Below the pieces are notes generated by a model. That model saw only the letters and a list, made by a program, of their open reading frames with translations, was not told where the DNA came from and did not search any database. DNA of 64,000 nucleotides from Cohnella abietis. Lineage in GTDB: Bacteria; Bacillota; Bacilli; Paenibacillales; Paenibacillaceae. The stretch is taken from NCBI RefSeq assembly GCF_004295585.1, contig NZ_AP019400.1, positions 5,549,501 to 5,613,500 on the forward strand, in the 5' to 3' direction. Below, piece by piece: positions 26,968 to 35,470 of this stretch. Position 1 is the first letter of the stretch, and every line of letters starts with the position of its first letter. The position numbers and the translations under genes were made by a program.

Positions 26968-28629
26968 TTATTTGCTCACGCGATAAATGCGAGCAGCAAT
27001 CGGGTCGTATAAATCAGGCGTCAGCTTGTAGCCTGCAAACTCGTCCCGAATCGCAAAGTATGCGACTCTTCTACCCAGCAGCACATATGGCGCATCGTTC
27101 ACGAGAATTTCGTTGGCGGAAGCCAGCAGCTCTGCGCGCTTCTTCAAGTCCTGCTCCTGGTTCGACTGCTCAAGTAGCTTGTCAAACTCCGGATTGCTGT
27201 AGCTGGAGCGATTTGATCCGCCATTCGTAATGTTGCCGCTCCAGAATAGCGGCTCCAAATTACCTGCAGGGTCCGGGAAGTCCGGCGCCCATCCGCCTAC
27301 GATAAAGTCATAGTCACGGTTTTGACCAAACAGATAAGTATAATACTCATCGATCGATACCTGCTTTATCTCAACTTTAATACCGATTTCTCTAAGTGAA
27401 GAGCTGAAGGCTTCAGCTAGATTAAGCCGGCTTGGCCGGTTATCAGTAATCAGCGTAGCTGTAAACCCGTCAGGAGACGAGGAGGAAGCCAGTGTTTTCT
27501 TCGCTTCTTCTAAGTTGTATTCATAGGACGGAAGCTTATCAAACGATTGCTGGAACACATCCTTCTCGAAGGTCCACAGCGTCGGGCTGATGAAATCCTT
27601 AGCCGGAGTGCCCGCTTCGCCGAGCAGCTTCTCTACTGCTTGCTTTTGCGGGAACGCCTGATTGATCGCTACTCTGACATTGCGGTCGTCCAGCGGCTTA
27701 CGAGATACGTTGATCGCAACCCAATCGTAGTTAAAGGTTTCTGCCTGCTGTACCGTTACATTTTTAAACTGCTTGACCTTTCCTACCAGCTCAGTAGAGA
27801 GGCCGATACTGTTGCCGCCTGGATTATGCAAGGCATCCAGTTCTCCCGATTGCATTGCACTTACTCGTGTATTGTCGTCAGGGATCACCCGGAATACGAC
27901 CTGATCCATATGCGGCGGATTTTCGGCATCCCAGTATTGTGCATTCTTAGCCAATGTAATCTGGCTGCCCGTTTTCCAAGATTCGAATTTGTAAGGGCCT
28001 GTTCCAATTACCCCGACATCTGGCTTGCCAATGTCATTGCCGTACTTATTAATGAACGCTTCAGGGAGCACGCCGCCGGCCGGTGTAGCCAGATAAGTGT
28101 TCCACAACGTGTCCGGCGTGCTGAGCACCACTTTAACCGTATAGTCATCAAGTGCTTCAGCCGATTTGAAATTTTTAAACATATAGTTGAACTCAGAAGC
28201 TGTCTTCGGATTTTTAATTCGATTCAAGCTGGCTACTACATCAGTCGCCTTCAGCTCCGTGCCGTCATGAAAAGTAACGCCTTTGCGCAGCTTGTATTCA
28301 TAGACCGTTGGTTCCGGCTGTTCAAAACTCTCTACCAATACGGGCTGCAGCGACAGATTGTCGTCAAAATGGAATAGACTTTCGACGATATTCACTTCTA
28401 CTACAATCGTTGCCGAATCATACGTATGCGCCGGATCAAGCAAGCGAGCATCATTGCTGAGTCCAACCCGGAACTTGCCCCCCTGCTCGCTCGCAGCGCT
28501 GCCCTGATTAGTAGGGCTCGGTGTGACGTCCGCTGTACCGCTTGGCTTCTCCGTACTGCTGCAAGCCGATAGAACTAGAGTTAAAACCAAAACAATAATA
28601 ATGCCTACTCTTTGTGTTAATCGTGCCAT
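26968..28629 (-). CDS. Solute-binding lipoprotein, family 5 (peptide/nickel/glutathione type)
   Basis: A 553-residue lipoprotein: signal with lipobox LVLSAC at the N-terminus, a Ser/Thr-rich tether, then an SBP family 5 (SBP_bac_5) domain with YEYKLRKGVTFHDGTELKATDVVASLNRI and VGTGPYKFESWKTGS-type motifs. It collects the substrate on the outer face for the DppB/C/D/F-like transporter encoded downstream. Family members bind peptides, glutathione or nickel complexes. The metabolic neighbours suggest a sulfur- or N-acyl-containing compound here (inference). Confidence 0.9.
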   Translation of the reverse strand: MARLTQRVGIIIVLVLTLVLSACSSTEKPSGTADVTPSPTNQGSAASEQGGKFRVGLSNDARLLDPAHTYDSATIVVEVNIVESLFHFDDNLSLQPVLVESFEQPEPTVYEYKLRKGVTFHDGTELKATDVVASLNRIKNPKTASEFNYMFKNFKSAEALDDYTVKVVLSTPDTLWNTYLATPAGGVLPEAFINKYGNDIGKPDVGVIGTGPYKFESWKTGSQITLAKNAQYWDAENPPHMDQVVFRVIPDDNTRVSAMQSGELDALHNPGGNSIGLSTELVGKVKQFKNVTVQQAETFNYDWVAINVSRKPLDDRNVRVAINQAFPQKQAVEKLLGEAGTPAKDFISPTLWTFEKDVFQQSFDKLPSYEYNLEEAKKTLASSSSPDGFTATLITDNRPSRLNLAEAFSSSLREIGIKVEIKQVSIDEYYTYLFGQNRDYDFIVGGWAPDFPDPAGNLEPLFWSGNITNGGSNRSSYSNPEFDKLLEQSNQEQDLKKRAELLASANEILVNDAPYVLLGRRVAYFAIRDEFAGYKLTPDLYDPIAARIYRVSK

Positions 28630-28660
28630 CTGTAAGCTCTCCCTCTGAAGTCAATTAAGC

Positions 28661-30115
28661 CTAACGGCTATTGAGCCTTTTTTGTATTTTTTGAAGCAGC
28701 GGCTGCTTGTCATATTCTAAATACTGTGCGGCAAAATTTCGCACCGGGTCTCCTGAGAAAAAACGCTCATACAGCTCCTGCCTGGAGCCGGCCGGACTGC
28801 CGATCAAATCCCATGCCAAGCGGAACAGCTTGACCTTTGTGTCCGCATCCACGCGGGCGCCGCGATAATATTTGCCGATTCGCTCGCGCAGCAGATCGTT
28901 CGCCCAGGCATCCGCTGAAGGTACCTGCAAAAATCCGCCTGCGCCAATCAGTTGCAATATTTCGATAGCCCTTGGGTAAGCGCGTGATGCAGCGTCAATA
29001 GCTACTCGCAGCGGCAGCGCCTTCGGCCACCAGGTGCCGAATTCATCGGGCTGCGCTTCTATTTCGGCGACGACAAGCAACGCCTTCAGGCTTTCAAGCT
29101 GGACAACCAGCTCGCCAAGCTTCTCTTGCACATGCAAGAAGCGTTCAGCTCCGATCGCTTCTGCAATGGAAAAGCCAGTAGCAGTCACGAAAGCATATTT
29201 GGCAATAAGACGGATTACGCTTTGATGGTGCATTAAGCTGTTCTCTTTCTTATGCAATGCCGCCTGATAGACACCCTCCGGATTGCGATAGAATAACACC
29301 CGCTCCCAAGGAACAAATACATCATCAAAAACGACTGCAGCATCCATCTCATCATACAATGCGCTTAACGGTCCTTCCTGTGGAGATAACGCAAAGGAAT
29401 CGCGGCAAACGATCTCCACGCCCGGCGAATTAGCCGCTACAATGATCAGGTTGGCATACTGCTCATACCCTTCCTGCAATCGTCCCTCAGGAAGCACCAA
29501 AATATCGTGGGCATATGGAGCAGCTGTCCCGAGCATCTTGGCACCGCGAATGACGATGCCCTCTTCGTTCTCGCTAACGACACGCAGCGCTAGATCAGGG
29601 TCTGATAGCTCGGTTTGTTCCTTGCTTCTATCAATTTGCGGATCTGCGACTACGGATACCAAAATGCGGTGCTCGTCTCTGGCCTGCTCGTAATAGGCCG
29701 TAATTTTCCGTTCAAACTCCTTGTCGTAGGCGGCGAGCTTAGCTCTTGAAGCATACCAGCCCGTCACGATTGAACGACCGGACTCCGATAAACGGCTCAT
29801 TAATCCATCCGTCTCATCTACCCAATATTCAAAGGCAGCCTTCCGTTCCAGTAGCTGTTCCTTCGTCTGGGGAACTAAAAACGATTTATGCACATATTCG
29901 CCGGTAACCGGACTGACATAACCGACCTTATCCTTAAGCTCGGGATCATGCAGCTCGTTAAAAAACGTCTTCAATACCCCAACAGGACCTGCAAAGGCAG
30001 GATGCACGGCAACATCCTCTACTGGGTTGTCATTAATCCATACTTTTCTGCCATCATTCAAGCTGGCAATATAATGATCCCCAGGTCGAGTGGATGTACG
30101 ATCGTAATTGGTCAT
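28661..30115 (-). CDS. HpaB-family flavin-dependent monooxygenase
   Basis: A 484-residue member of the 4-hydroxyphenylacetate 3-hydroxylase large-subunit family (acyl-CoA dehydrogenase-like fold). Recognisable blocks are SEGIV/EEGIVIRGAKMLGTAAPYAHDILV, DDVFVPWERVLFYRNPEGVY and HHQSVIRLIAKYAF. Such enzymes use reduced FAD or FMN, supplied by a separate reductase, to hydroxylate an aromatic ring or a related substrate. No reductase gene is in the cluster. The nearby M20 amidohydrolase and peptide-type importer suggest it acts on an imported compound. ATG 30115 follows AGGGAGAG. Confidence 0.85.
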   Translation of the reverse strand: MTNYDRTSTRPGDHYIASLNDGRKVWINDNPVEDVAVHPAFAGPVGVLKTFFNELHDPELKDKVGYVSPVTGEYVHKSFLVPQTKEQLLERKAAFEYWVDETDGLMSRLSESGRSIVTGWYASRAKLAAYDKEFERKITAYYEQARDEHRILVSVVADPQIDRSKEQTELSDPDLALRVVSENEEGIVIRGAKMLGTAAPYAHDILVLPEGRLQEGYEQYANLIIVAANSPGVEIVCRDSFALSPQEGPLSALYDEMDAAVVFDDVFVPWERVLFYRNPEGVYQAALHKKENSLMHHQSVIRLIAKYAFVTATGFSIAEAIGAERFLHVQEKLGELVVQLESLKALLVVAEIEAQPDEFGTWWPKALPLRVAIDAASRAYPRAIEILQLIGAGGFLQVPSADAWANDLLRERIGKYYRGARVDADTKVKLFRLAWDLIGSPAGSRQELYERFFSGDPVRNFAAQYLEYDKQPLLQKIQKRLNSR

Positions 30116-30170
30116 CTGTCTTCTCTCCCTACTCCTGCATTGCAGCGCCAGTGCTGCGTTCTTTCGTTAG

Positions 30171-31355
30171 CTATTCTTCACTTACATATTTAACAGCAAG
30201 ATAAGTAAACAGACGTACTGCATTCGTTAACGCCGCCTCATCAAAATTAAATTTGGGGTGATGATGCGCATAGACGATGCCTGCCTGCTTATTTCCTGCC
30301 CCGATGTCAAAAAAGACGCCCGGCACAACCTGCTGATACGCTGAAAAATCCTCTCCGCCCATCGTTGGGACGGCCTTGATGACGTTACTGCTGCCGAATA
30401 GTTCTACAGCTGCACTCTCTACCTCCAGTGCGATAAGTTCATCGTTAATAACAGGCAGATAGCCGTAAGTGTAATCTAGTTTAATTTGGACTTCATGCGT
30501 CATCTCAACCCCCTGCAATAGCTGCTGCAGCCGTTTGTAGGTCTGGGTACGAAGTTCAGGGTCAAAGGTGCGGACCGTACCGCCGATAACGGCTTGGTCA
30601 GGAATGACGTTATAAGCCGAACCGGACTGAAACATCGTTACGGATATGACACGCTGCGCCAACGGATCCGTTTCGCGCGCAACGATATGCTGAAGCAGCT
30701 GTACCACCTGTACGCCCACTGCAATCGGATCGATCGTTTTATGTGGCGCTGCGGCATGCCCGCCCGTCCCGTGGATCGTAATCGTAAAATTATCAGGGGA
30801 AGCCTGAATCGGGCCGCCAGCAACCGAGATCAGCCCTGTTTCCAGCTGTGAATTCAGATGACCGCCAAAAATACGGTCAACGCCCGCGAGCACGCCGGCC
30901 TCTACTAATTCTCTGGCGCCTCCAGGGGGCTGCTCTTCTGCATGCTGAAAAAGAAACCGAATTTCACCGGACAGCTTGTCCGCTTCCCCGCTCAGCAACC
31001 CAGCAACGCCAAGCATGATAGCTGAATGTCCATCATGCCCGCAGGCATGCATAACGCCATCGTTCAGCGATGAGTAAGGCGCACCGCTGTCTTCCTGTAT
31101 CGGCAATGCGTCCATATCCGCACGAAGTGCCAGCACCTTGCCCGGACGCGCACCGCGTAGTGTGGCCATCACGCTCGTCGGGGTGGGACGCGTGATCTCC
31201 AGCCCCTCAAACTGCCTAAGCGTCTGTTCCACAAAATCAGCGGTGTTCCATTCTTGAAAAGACAGCTCGGGATGCTGATGCAGATGTCTTCTCCATGCAA
31301 TAACCCGCTCACTCCATTGATCTGCCAGTGCTGCTAATCTCGCCGGCAAGCTCAT
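30171..31355 (-). CDS. M20-family amidohydrolase (N-acyl amino acid or peptide hydrolase)
   Basis: A 394-residue M20D-type metallopeptidase. Metal-site motifs are all visible: RADMDALPIQED, HACGHDGHSAIMLG, HAEEQPPGGAREL and, near the C-terminus, GGEDFSAYQ. The dimerisation insert (about 185-290) is present. The family removes acyl groups from amino acids, auxin conjugates or S-substituted cysteines; related genes are found in Bacillus sulfur-scavenging operons. Its ATG overlaps the stop of the AhpD-like gene, so they are coupled. Confidence 0.9.
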   Translation of the reverse strand: MSLPARLAALADQWSERVIAWRRHLHQHPELSFQEWNTADFVEQTLRQFEGLEITRPTPTSVMATLRGARPGKVLALRADMDALPIQEDSGAPYSSLNDGVMHACGHDGHSAIMLGVAGLLSGEADKLSGEIRFLFQHAEEQPPGGARELVEAGVLAGVDRIFGGHLNSQLETGLISVAGGPIQASPDNFTITIHGTGGHAAAPHKTIDPIAVGVQVVQLLQHIVARETDPLAQRVISVTMFQSGSAYNVIPDQAVIGGTVRTFDPELRTQTYKRLQQLLQGVEMTHEVQIKLDYTYGYLPVINDELIALEVESAAVELFGSSNVIKAVPTMGGEDFSAYQQVVPGVFFDIGAGNKQAGIVYAHHHPKFNFDEAALTNAVRLFTYLAVKYVSEE

Positions 31356-32026
31356 GACGAAACCGTCTCATCTTGCTCAAATGCCTGTATCGCATTAAAG
31401 CGATGCGAGAATGCCGCTCCCGCTTTTAGCGCTGTCGCTACTGCGATTGCCTCGGCCAGCTCTCCCTTGGCTGCGCCTTTCTCCTTGGCCTTGCGTGTAA
31501 GCCGATCGATTGCGTAAGCATTTCCTTCAACATGCGCCACCGCAACAGCGATGATCAGCTTATCCTTCTCAGCTATCGCACCAGATTGGAGCACACGATA
31601 GCGCAGCTCGGCAAATGCGCCATACAAATCTTCATTAACGGCTTCCCATTCTTCTTCACGTTCCAAATAGGATCTTTTGAACAGCTCATCGTCACCGCTG
31701 CCATCAAAAGCGTTAAGCGCGTTAACGCTATACAAATAGGCCGACTCCGCTTTGACAAACGCTGCTACGCCAATCGATTCAAACAGCTGCTCACGGGTCA
31801 CCGATAACGATTTGGCCTTTACAACATGCGCATCGATGCAATAAGGGCAGCCGGTTGCATGGGCAACGGCAATCGCAATCAGTTCCTTAAAGGAAACAGA
31901 CAAAATTCCTTCCGCTACCGCCAAATCAGCAAAACTGATATATGCCTTCAGCAGCTCCGGATTAATGCTCGCCCACTTGGCCCCGTTGCGCTTATATTCT
32001 TTTCTGTACAAACTATCCTGACTCAT
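31352..32026 (-). CDS. Carboxymuconolactone decarboxylase/AhpD-like protein, duplicated domain
   Basis: A 224-residue protein made of two AhpD-like helical domains. The first (about 35-110) has the redox motif GCPYCIDAH with CxxC and the following His. The second (about 130-205) aligns with the first (KDKLIIAVAVAHVEGNAYAIDRL) but has AYAI in place of CPYC, so it lacks the catalytic cysteines. AhpD-type proteins reduce peroxides or disulfides; here it could recycle an oxidised thiol or flavin-derived peroxide (inference). It is the first gene of the operon, divergent from the LysR gene. Confidence 0.85.
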   Translation of the reverse strand: MSQDSLYRKEYKRNGAKWASINPELLKAYISFADLAVAEGILSVSFKELIAIAVAHATGCPYCIDAHVVKAKSLSVTREQLFESIGVAAFVKAESAYLYSVNALNAFDGSGDDELFKRSYLEREEEWEAVNEDLYGAFAELRYRVLQSGAIAEKDKLIIAVAVAHVEGNAYAIDRLTRKAKEKGAAKGELAEAIAVATALKAGAAFSHRFNAIQAFEQDETVSS

Positions 32027-32179
32027 ACTAGCACCGCCCTACAATTATTGATAACTATTCCACTTGGATTAGTTTGTTTGTAAGATTATAATAAGGTAAA
32101 CCATACGCTTTTGTATAATAGGAAAACACAATACGGGCATTCAGTTCTACTGATAGCTTAACCAAAGGAAGTGAAGGCT

Positions 32180-33097
32180 ATGGAATTCAGAATGATTAAA
32201 ACATTTCAAACCATCGTAAAACTGGGCAGCTTCTTGAAGGCGGCAGAGGCTCTACAATACGCCCAGCCCACGATCACCTTGCATATTCAAAAACTGGAGT
32301 CCGATCTTGGCGTTAAGCTCCTGGAGCGAGGCAAACAAATGCGCCTCACCGAGGCAGGCATGATCTTCTATCAGCGTGCCAACAAGCTTTTGCAAGAATT
32401 CGAATATATGAATAGCACGATTAACGACCTCGTTCAAGGCGAAGCCGGGCTAGTCAGAATCGGCATTTCGGAGCCTACAGCCAGTAATCGTATGCCGGTA
32501 TTGTTAACCGAATTTAAAAACCAATATCCGAAGCTTCAGCTGCAAATGCATATTGGTGATGCCAAACGCCTGAAGCGCATGGTCAGTGAGGATCTAATTG
32601 ACTTTGCCATCTGTACGGAACCGGAGGCGAATCTGGAAACAACCTTTGAACCGCTGTTCTTTGAGCCACTGGCGCTGCTTGTGCGAACCGACCATCCGTT
32701 TGCAAAACGTAAACAGATTACGATAAAGGATCTGCAGGGGGAGAACCTTCTGCTGACGGCGCCGGATTGCCCAATTCGGCTTAAGATACAGGAAGCGCTG
32801 CTCGATAAGATGGAAGGAAAATTGACCAGTATTGAAATTGGCAGCATTAACGCTCACAAAAGTTATGTTCAGGCAGGCATGGGCGTATCCATCTCGCCCG
32901 TTCTCAATCCGCCGCTTCCGAATACGACCTATGTCACGATTGCCGACCTCAAAATTGGTCCTCAGATTGGCATTATCCGCAAGCGGGATGCAGCTCCAAT
33001 TGGACTCGCAGGGAGCAGGCTGCTGCAGGAAATCACCCGGAAGCTGCCGCTTCACTCATCGGTCATTGAATTCCAGTTTCCCGCTTCCGGCGAATAA
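32180..33097 (+). CDS. LysR-family transcriptional regulator
   Basis: A 305-residue protein with the N-terminal LysR HTH (TFQTIVKLGSFLKAAEALQYAQPT, then LESDLGVKLLERG) and a C-terminal LysR substrate domain. It is divergent from the AhpD-M20-HpaB-ABC operon across about 150 bp and upstream of the acyl-CoA-dehydrogenase-like gene, so it is the likely regulator of both. ATG 32180 has AAGGAAG with normal spacing; GTG 32171 abuts the ribosome site. A TATAAT hexamer at 32115-32120 suits its own -10. Confidence 0.9.
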   Translation: MEFRMIKTFQTIVKLGSFLKAAEALQYAQPTITLHIQKLESDLGVKLLERGKQMRLTEAGMIFYQRANKLLQEFEYMNSTINDLVQGEAGLVRIGISEPTASNRMPVLLTEFKNQYPKLQLQMHIGDAKRLKRMVSEDLIDFAICTEPEANLETTFEPLFFEPLALLVRTDHPFAKRKQITIKDLQGENLLLTAPDCPIRLKIQEALLDKMEGKLTSIEIGSINAHKSYVQAGMGVSISPVLNPPLPNTTYVTIADLKIGPQIGIIRKRDAAPIGLAGSRLLQEITRKLPLHSSVIEFQFPASGE

Positions 33098-33100
33098 ACG

Positions 33101-33145
33101 ATAATCGGACAATTCAGCATAACTGAATTGTCCGATTATTTCTTT
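33101..33145 (+). terminator. Terminator after the LysR gene
   Basis: ATAATCGGACAATTCAG (33101-33117) pairs perfectly with CTGAATTGTCCGATTAT (33123-33139) around a five-base loop, then TTCTTTCAATTTT. It separates LysR from the next gene, which must have its own promoter. Confidence 0.85.
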
Positions 33146-33168
33146 CAATTTTACTTTAACAAATAACC

Positions 33169-33191
33169 ACTTTATGATTTTAAGATAAAGT
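33169..33191 (+). promoter_or_regulatory. Inverted repeat upstream of the acyl-CoA-dehydrogenase-like gene
   Basis: ACTTTAT (33169-33175) and ATAAAGT (33185-33191) form a perfect 7-bp inverted repeat, 36 bp before the ATG at 33227. It is a candidate operator for the neighbouring LysR protein; no experimental support. Confidence 0.4.
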
Positions 33192-33226
33192 TGCACATGG
33201 ACAACGATTGAAAGGATAGATGGCAG

Positions 33227-34456
33227 ATGTCGCTGTACGAGGATCAACTACTTAAAACAGAACTATTCGATCTTACGGATGATCAATATCAGTTGTTGCT
33301 CCGGTTCCGCCAGATTGGCGAACAAATCATCGGGCCGGCTGCAAAACAGGTAGATGAGGAAGGAAGATTCCCGTTTGAAGGCGCAAACGCGCTCAAACAG
33401 GAGGAATTGGGCGGATTATGCGTGCCTAGCCATGCAGGCGGTCTTGGCGTCGGGTATGGAGGCGATGCCTATATGCTTCCCCTGATTTTAATGGAGCTTG
33501 CTTCCTGGTGTTCATCCCTTTCGCAAGTATTTGGCGTGCATAACACGGCGGTGCAAATGATTCATGCCATGGGAAATGATGAGCAAAGAGACTTCTTCTT
33601 CTCCAAGGCTTTGCAAGGGGATTGGTTCGCTTCTTTTGCAAGCGAGACTGGCCCCAACCGCTTTAATATAGCCTCCAAAGTAACGCCTGACGGAGATGGT
33701 TACCTGCTTAACGCACGCAAAAGCTTCGCGACTGCCTCCACCGGAGCGGATTGGGCGTTTATTTGGTCGATGGCCGACGGCATTGACGATTCTTTGCAGG
33801 AGCAAGTCGTGTTTCCATTGCTGAAGCTGGATGACCCCGGCGTCACCATCAACGATAGTTGGGACGGTATTGGCCAGCGCGGGACAGGCAGCGGCACCGT
33901 TATCGCTGAGAACGTAACTATTCCGCCGATCCAGATGATTGGTGAACCCGGCTCCTATTTCCGTTATGATTACTTCAATCATCAGTTTCATCTGAATTTT
34001 GCAGCACAATATGTCGGCATCGCTATTGGCGCATATAGACAGGCACTTCAATTTATGAAAGAGCGTGCTCGTCCATGGAGCGGTCTGACAAGCGCAACGG
34101 AAGATCCCTATATCCAGCTCAGAATCGGCGAAATGTCTGTTCAGCTTCAGGCGGCACGTCAATTCATTCTGCATGCGGCCCGTCTGCTGCAAAAGGCGAA
34201 TGAACAAGAAGGGCTATGGCCGATCGTCCATATTGCGGTCGCTCAGGCTAAAGTGTTTGCAACTGAAGCCGCGCTTGATATTACAAGCCGTATTTTTCAA
34301 GTCATGGGCGCAAGCTCAGCAACTCAAAAAAATAACTTTGACGTTTATTTCCGCAACGCGCGGACGCTTACTCTGCACGATCCGATTGACCGCCGCAAGG
34401 AGGTTATCGGCAAGTCAGAGCTCGGTTATACCGGACAATTTGATGTGTTGTATTAA
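33227..34456 (+). CDS. Acyl-CoA dehydrogenase-fold monooxygenase (DszC/SfnB-like)
   Basis: A 409-residue protein with the three-part acyl-CoA dehydrogenase fold: N-terminal helices (VPSHAGGLGVGYGGDAY), the middle beta-domain (FASFASETGP...SKVTPDGDGYLLNARKSFATAST) and C-terminal helices (FQVMGASSATQKNNFDVYFRNARTLTLHDP). The ending RNARTLTLHDP is typical of flavin-dependent DszC/SfnB-type monooxygenases rather than true dehydrogenases. These oxidise sulfur compounds with reduced flavin. Its position beside a LysR gene and an HpaB-ABC operon fits a sulfur- or aromatic-scavenging role. A plain acyl-CoA dehydrogenase is the alternative. Confidence 0.75.
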   Translation: MSLYEDQLLKTELFDLTDDQYQLLLRFRQIGEQIIGPAAKQVDEEGRFPFEGANALKQEELGGLCVPSHAGGLGVGYGGDAYMLPLILMELASWCSSLSQVFGVHNTAVQMIHAMGNDEQRDFFFSKALQGDWFASFASETGPNRFNIASKVTPDGDGYLLNARKSFATASTGADWAFIWSMADGIDDSLQEQVVFPLLKLDDPGVTINDSWDGIGQRGTGSGTVIAENVTIPPIQMIGEPGSYFRYDYFNHQFHLNFAAQYVGIAIGAYRQALQFMKERARPWSGLTSATEDPYIQLRIGEMSVQLQAARQFILHAARLLQKANEQEGLWPIVHIAVAQAKVFATEAALDITSRIFQVMGASSATQKNNFDVYFRNARTLTLHDPIDRRKEVIGKSELGYTGQFDVLY

Positions 34457-34461
34457 AGCTA

Positions 34462-34507
34462 AAACAGCCAGCCGTCGGGATCATACCGATAGTTGGCTGT
34501 TTGTTTC
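34462..34507 (+). terminator. Terminator after the DszC-like gene
   Basis: AAACAGCCA pairs with TGGCTGTTT, with an inner CGG/CCG pair, followed by GTTTCTTT. It begins soon after the stop codon. Confidence 0.8.
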
Positions 34508-34603
34508 TTTATGTCTGCCAGACACTTCTACTCCATTCCAGCTACTCTATATTAAAAAGTTGGTTATATTTTTTATTATCTCCGTTGGATACCAAGCCGA
34601 TCA

Positions 34604-35380
34604 TCAATCAAGTTGATGATATATTGGCGCCCCTAGCGGAGCTGCTGCTGCTCCCCCGTCAACGATGATTTCTGTACCCTGAACATATGAAGAATCATTA
34701 GATGCTAGAAACAAGGCAACCTTTGCAAGTTCCTCCGGATCACCCATACGTTTAAGAGGAATGGCACGCGCATGTTTTGCCTCCAGTTTTGCTATTTCAT
34801 CATGAGTTGACTGTTTCCAAATTGGTGTACGTGTTGCCCCTGGGACCAAAGTGTTTACACGGATACCCCGCGGCGACAACTCGGCAGCTAATACTCTAGC
34901 CATGCTGCTAACGGCTCCTTTACTCGCCGCATAGGCTGATCTTTCCGGCGCACCATCAGTTGCACGCGTTGAGCCGGTCAAGATTACTGAAGCGCCTTCC
35001 TTCAGGTGGGGCAGAGCAGCTTGTACAGTGAAAAAGACTCCAGTCACATTAACCTTAAGAACCTCTTCAAAAACCGAAAGCTCTGTACTTCCTATTGGTG
35101 TAGGAGCTGCAATGCCGGCATTAGCGAATACGATGTCAAGTCTGCCGAAGGTTGCTACTACTGTGGACACCGCATTTTCCATACTTGCTGGATCCGCTAC
35201 ATCCGCCTGAATTGCATGGACATTGGAGCCAAGCTCCTCAGCCACCGAGCTCAACTTGGTCTGATTCCTGCCTGTTATAACCACCTTTGCACCTTCTGCC
35301 ACAAACAACTTTGCGGTTGCCAAACCAATTCCGCTATTACCTCCTGTAATTAAAGCCACCTTCCCATCAAGTTTCCCCAT
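34604..35380 (-). CDS. Short-chain dehydrogenase/reductase
   Basis: A 258-residue classical SDR. The cofactor motif is TGGNSGIG, the NAG structural motif is ANAGIA, the catalytic triad is Ser in LTGSTRATDG plus YAASK, and the C-terminal ends in the usual VQGTEIIVDGG. It reduces or oxidises a carbonyl or alcohol with NAD(P); the substrate is unknown. ATG 35380 follows GGGGTGGA. It lies downstream of the alpha/beta hydrolase and MFS genes on the same strand. Confidence 0.9.
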   Translation of the reverse strand: MGKLDGKVALITGGNSGIGLATAKLFVAEGAKVVITGRNQTKLSSVAEELGSNVHAIQADVADPASMENAVSTVVATFGRLDIVFANAGIAAPTPIGSTELSVFEEVLKVNVTGVFFTVQAALPHLKEGASVILTGSTRATDGAPERSAYAASKGAVSSMARVLAAELSPRGIRVNTLVPGATRTPIWKQSTHDEIAKLEAKHARAIPLKRMGDPEELAKVALFLASNDSSYVQGTEIIVDGGAAAAPLGAPIYHQLD

Positions 35381-35470
35381 TTATATCCACCCCTTTAATT
35401 ATATGATTTTCATTATTAACCATTATTAATTAACCATTCATCCCATTATCGACATATTCTCATTGAGTTA

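Noticed and set aside
27547..28377. Plus-strand 276-residue ORF opposite the binding-protein gene
   Set aside because: Lies fully inside a well-supported family 5 binding lipoprotein on the other strand; no ribosome site or family resemblance.
32040..32180. Riboswitch (SAM type) ahead of the sulfur-like operon
   Set aside because: The divergent gap is only about 150 bp and I saw none of the conserved SAM-I core segments; control by LysR is the simpler reading.
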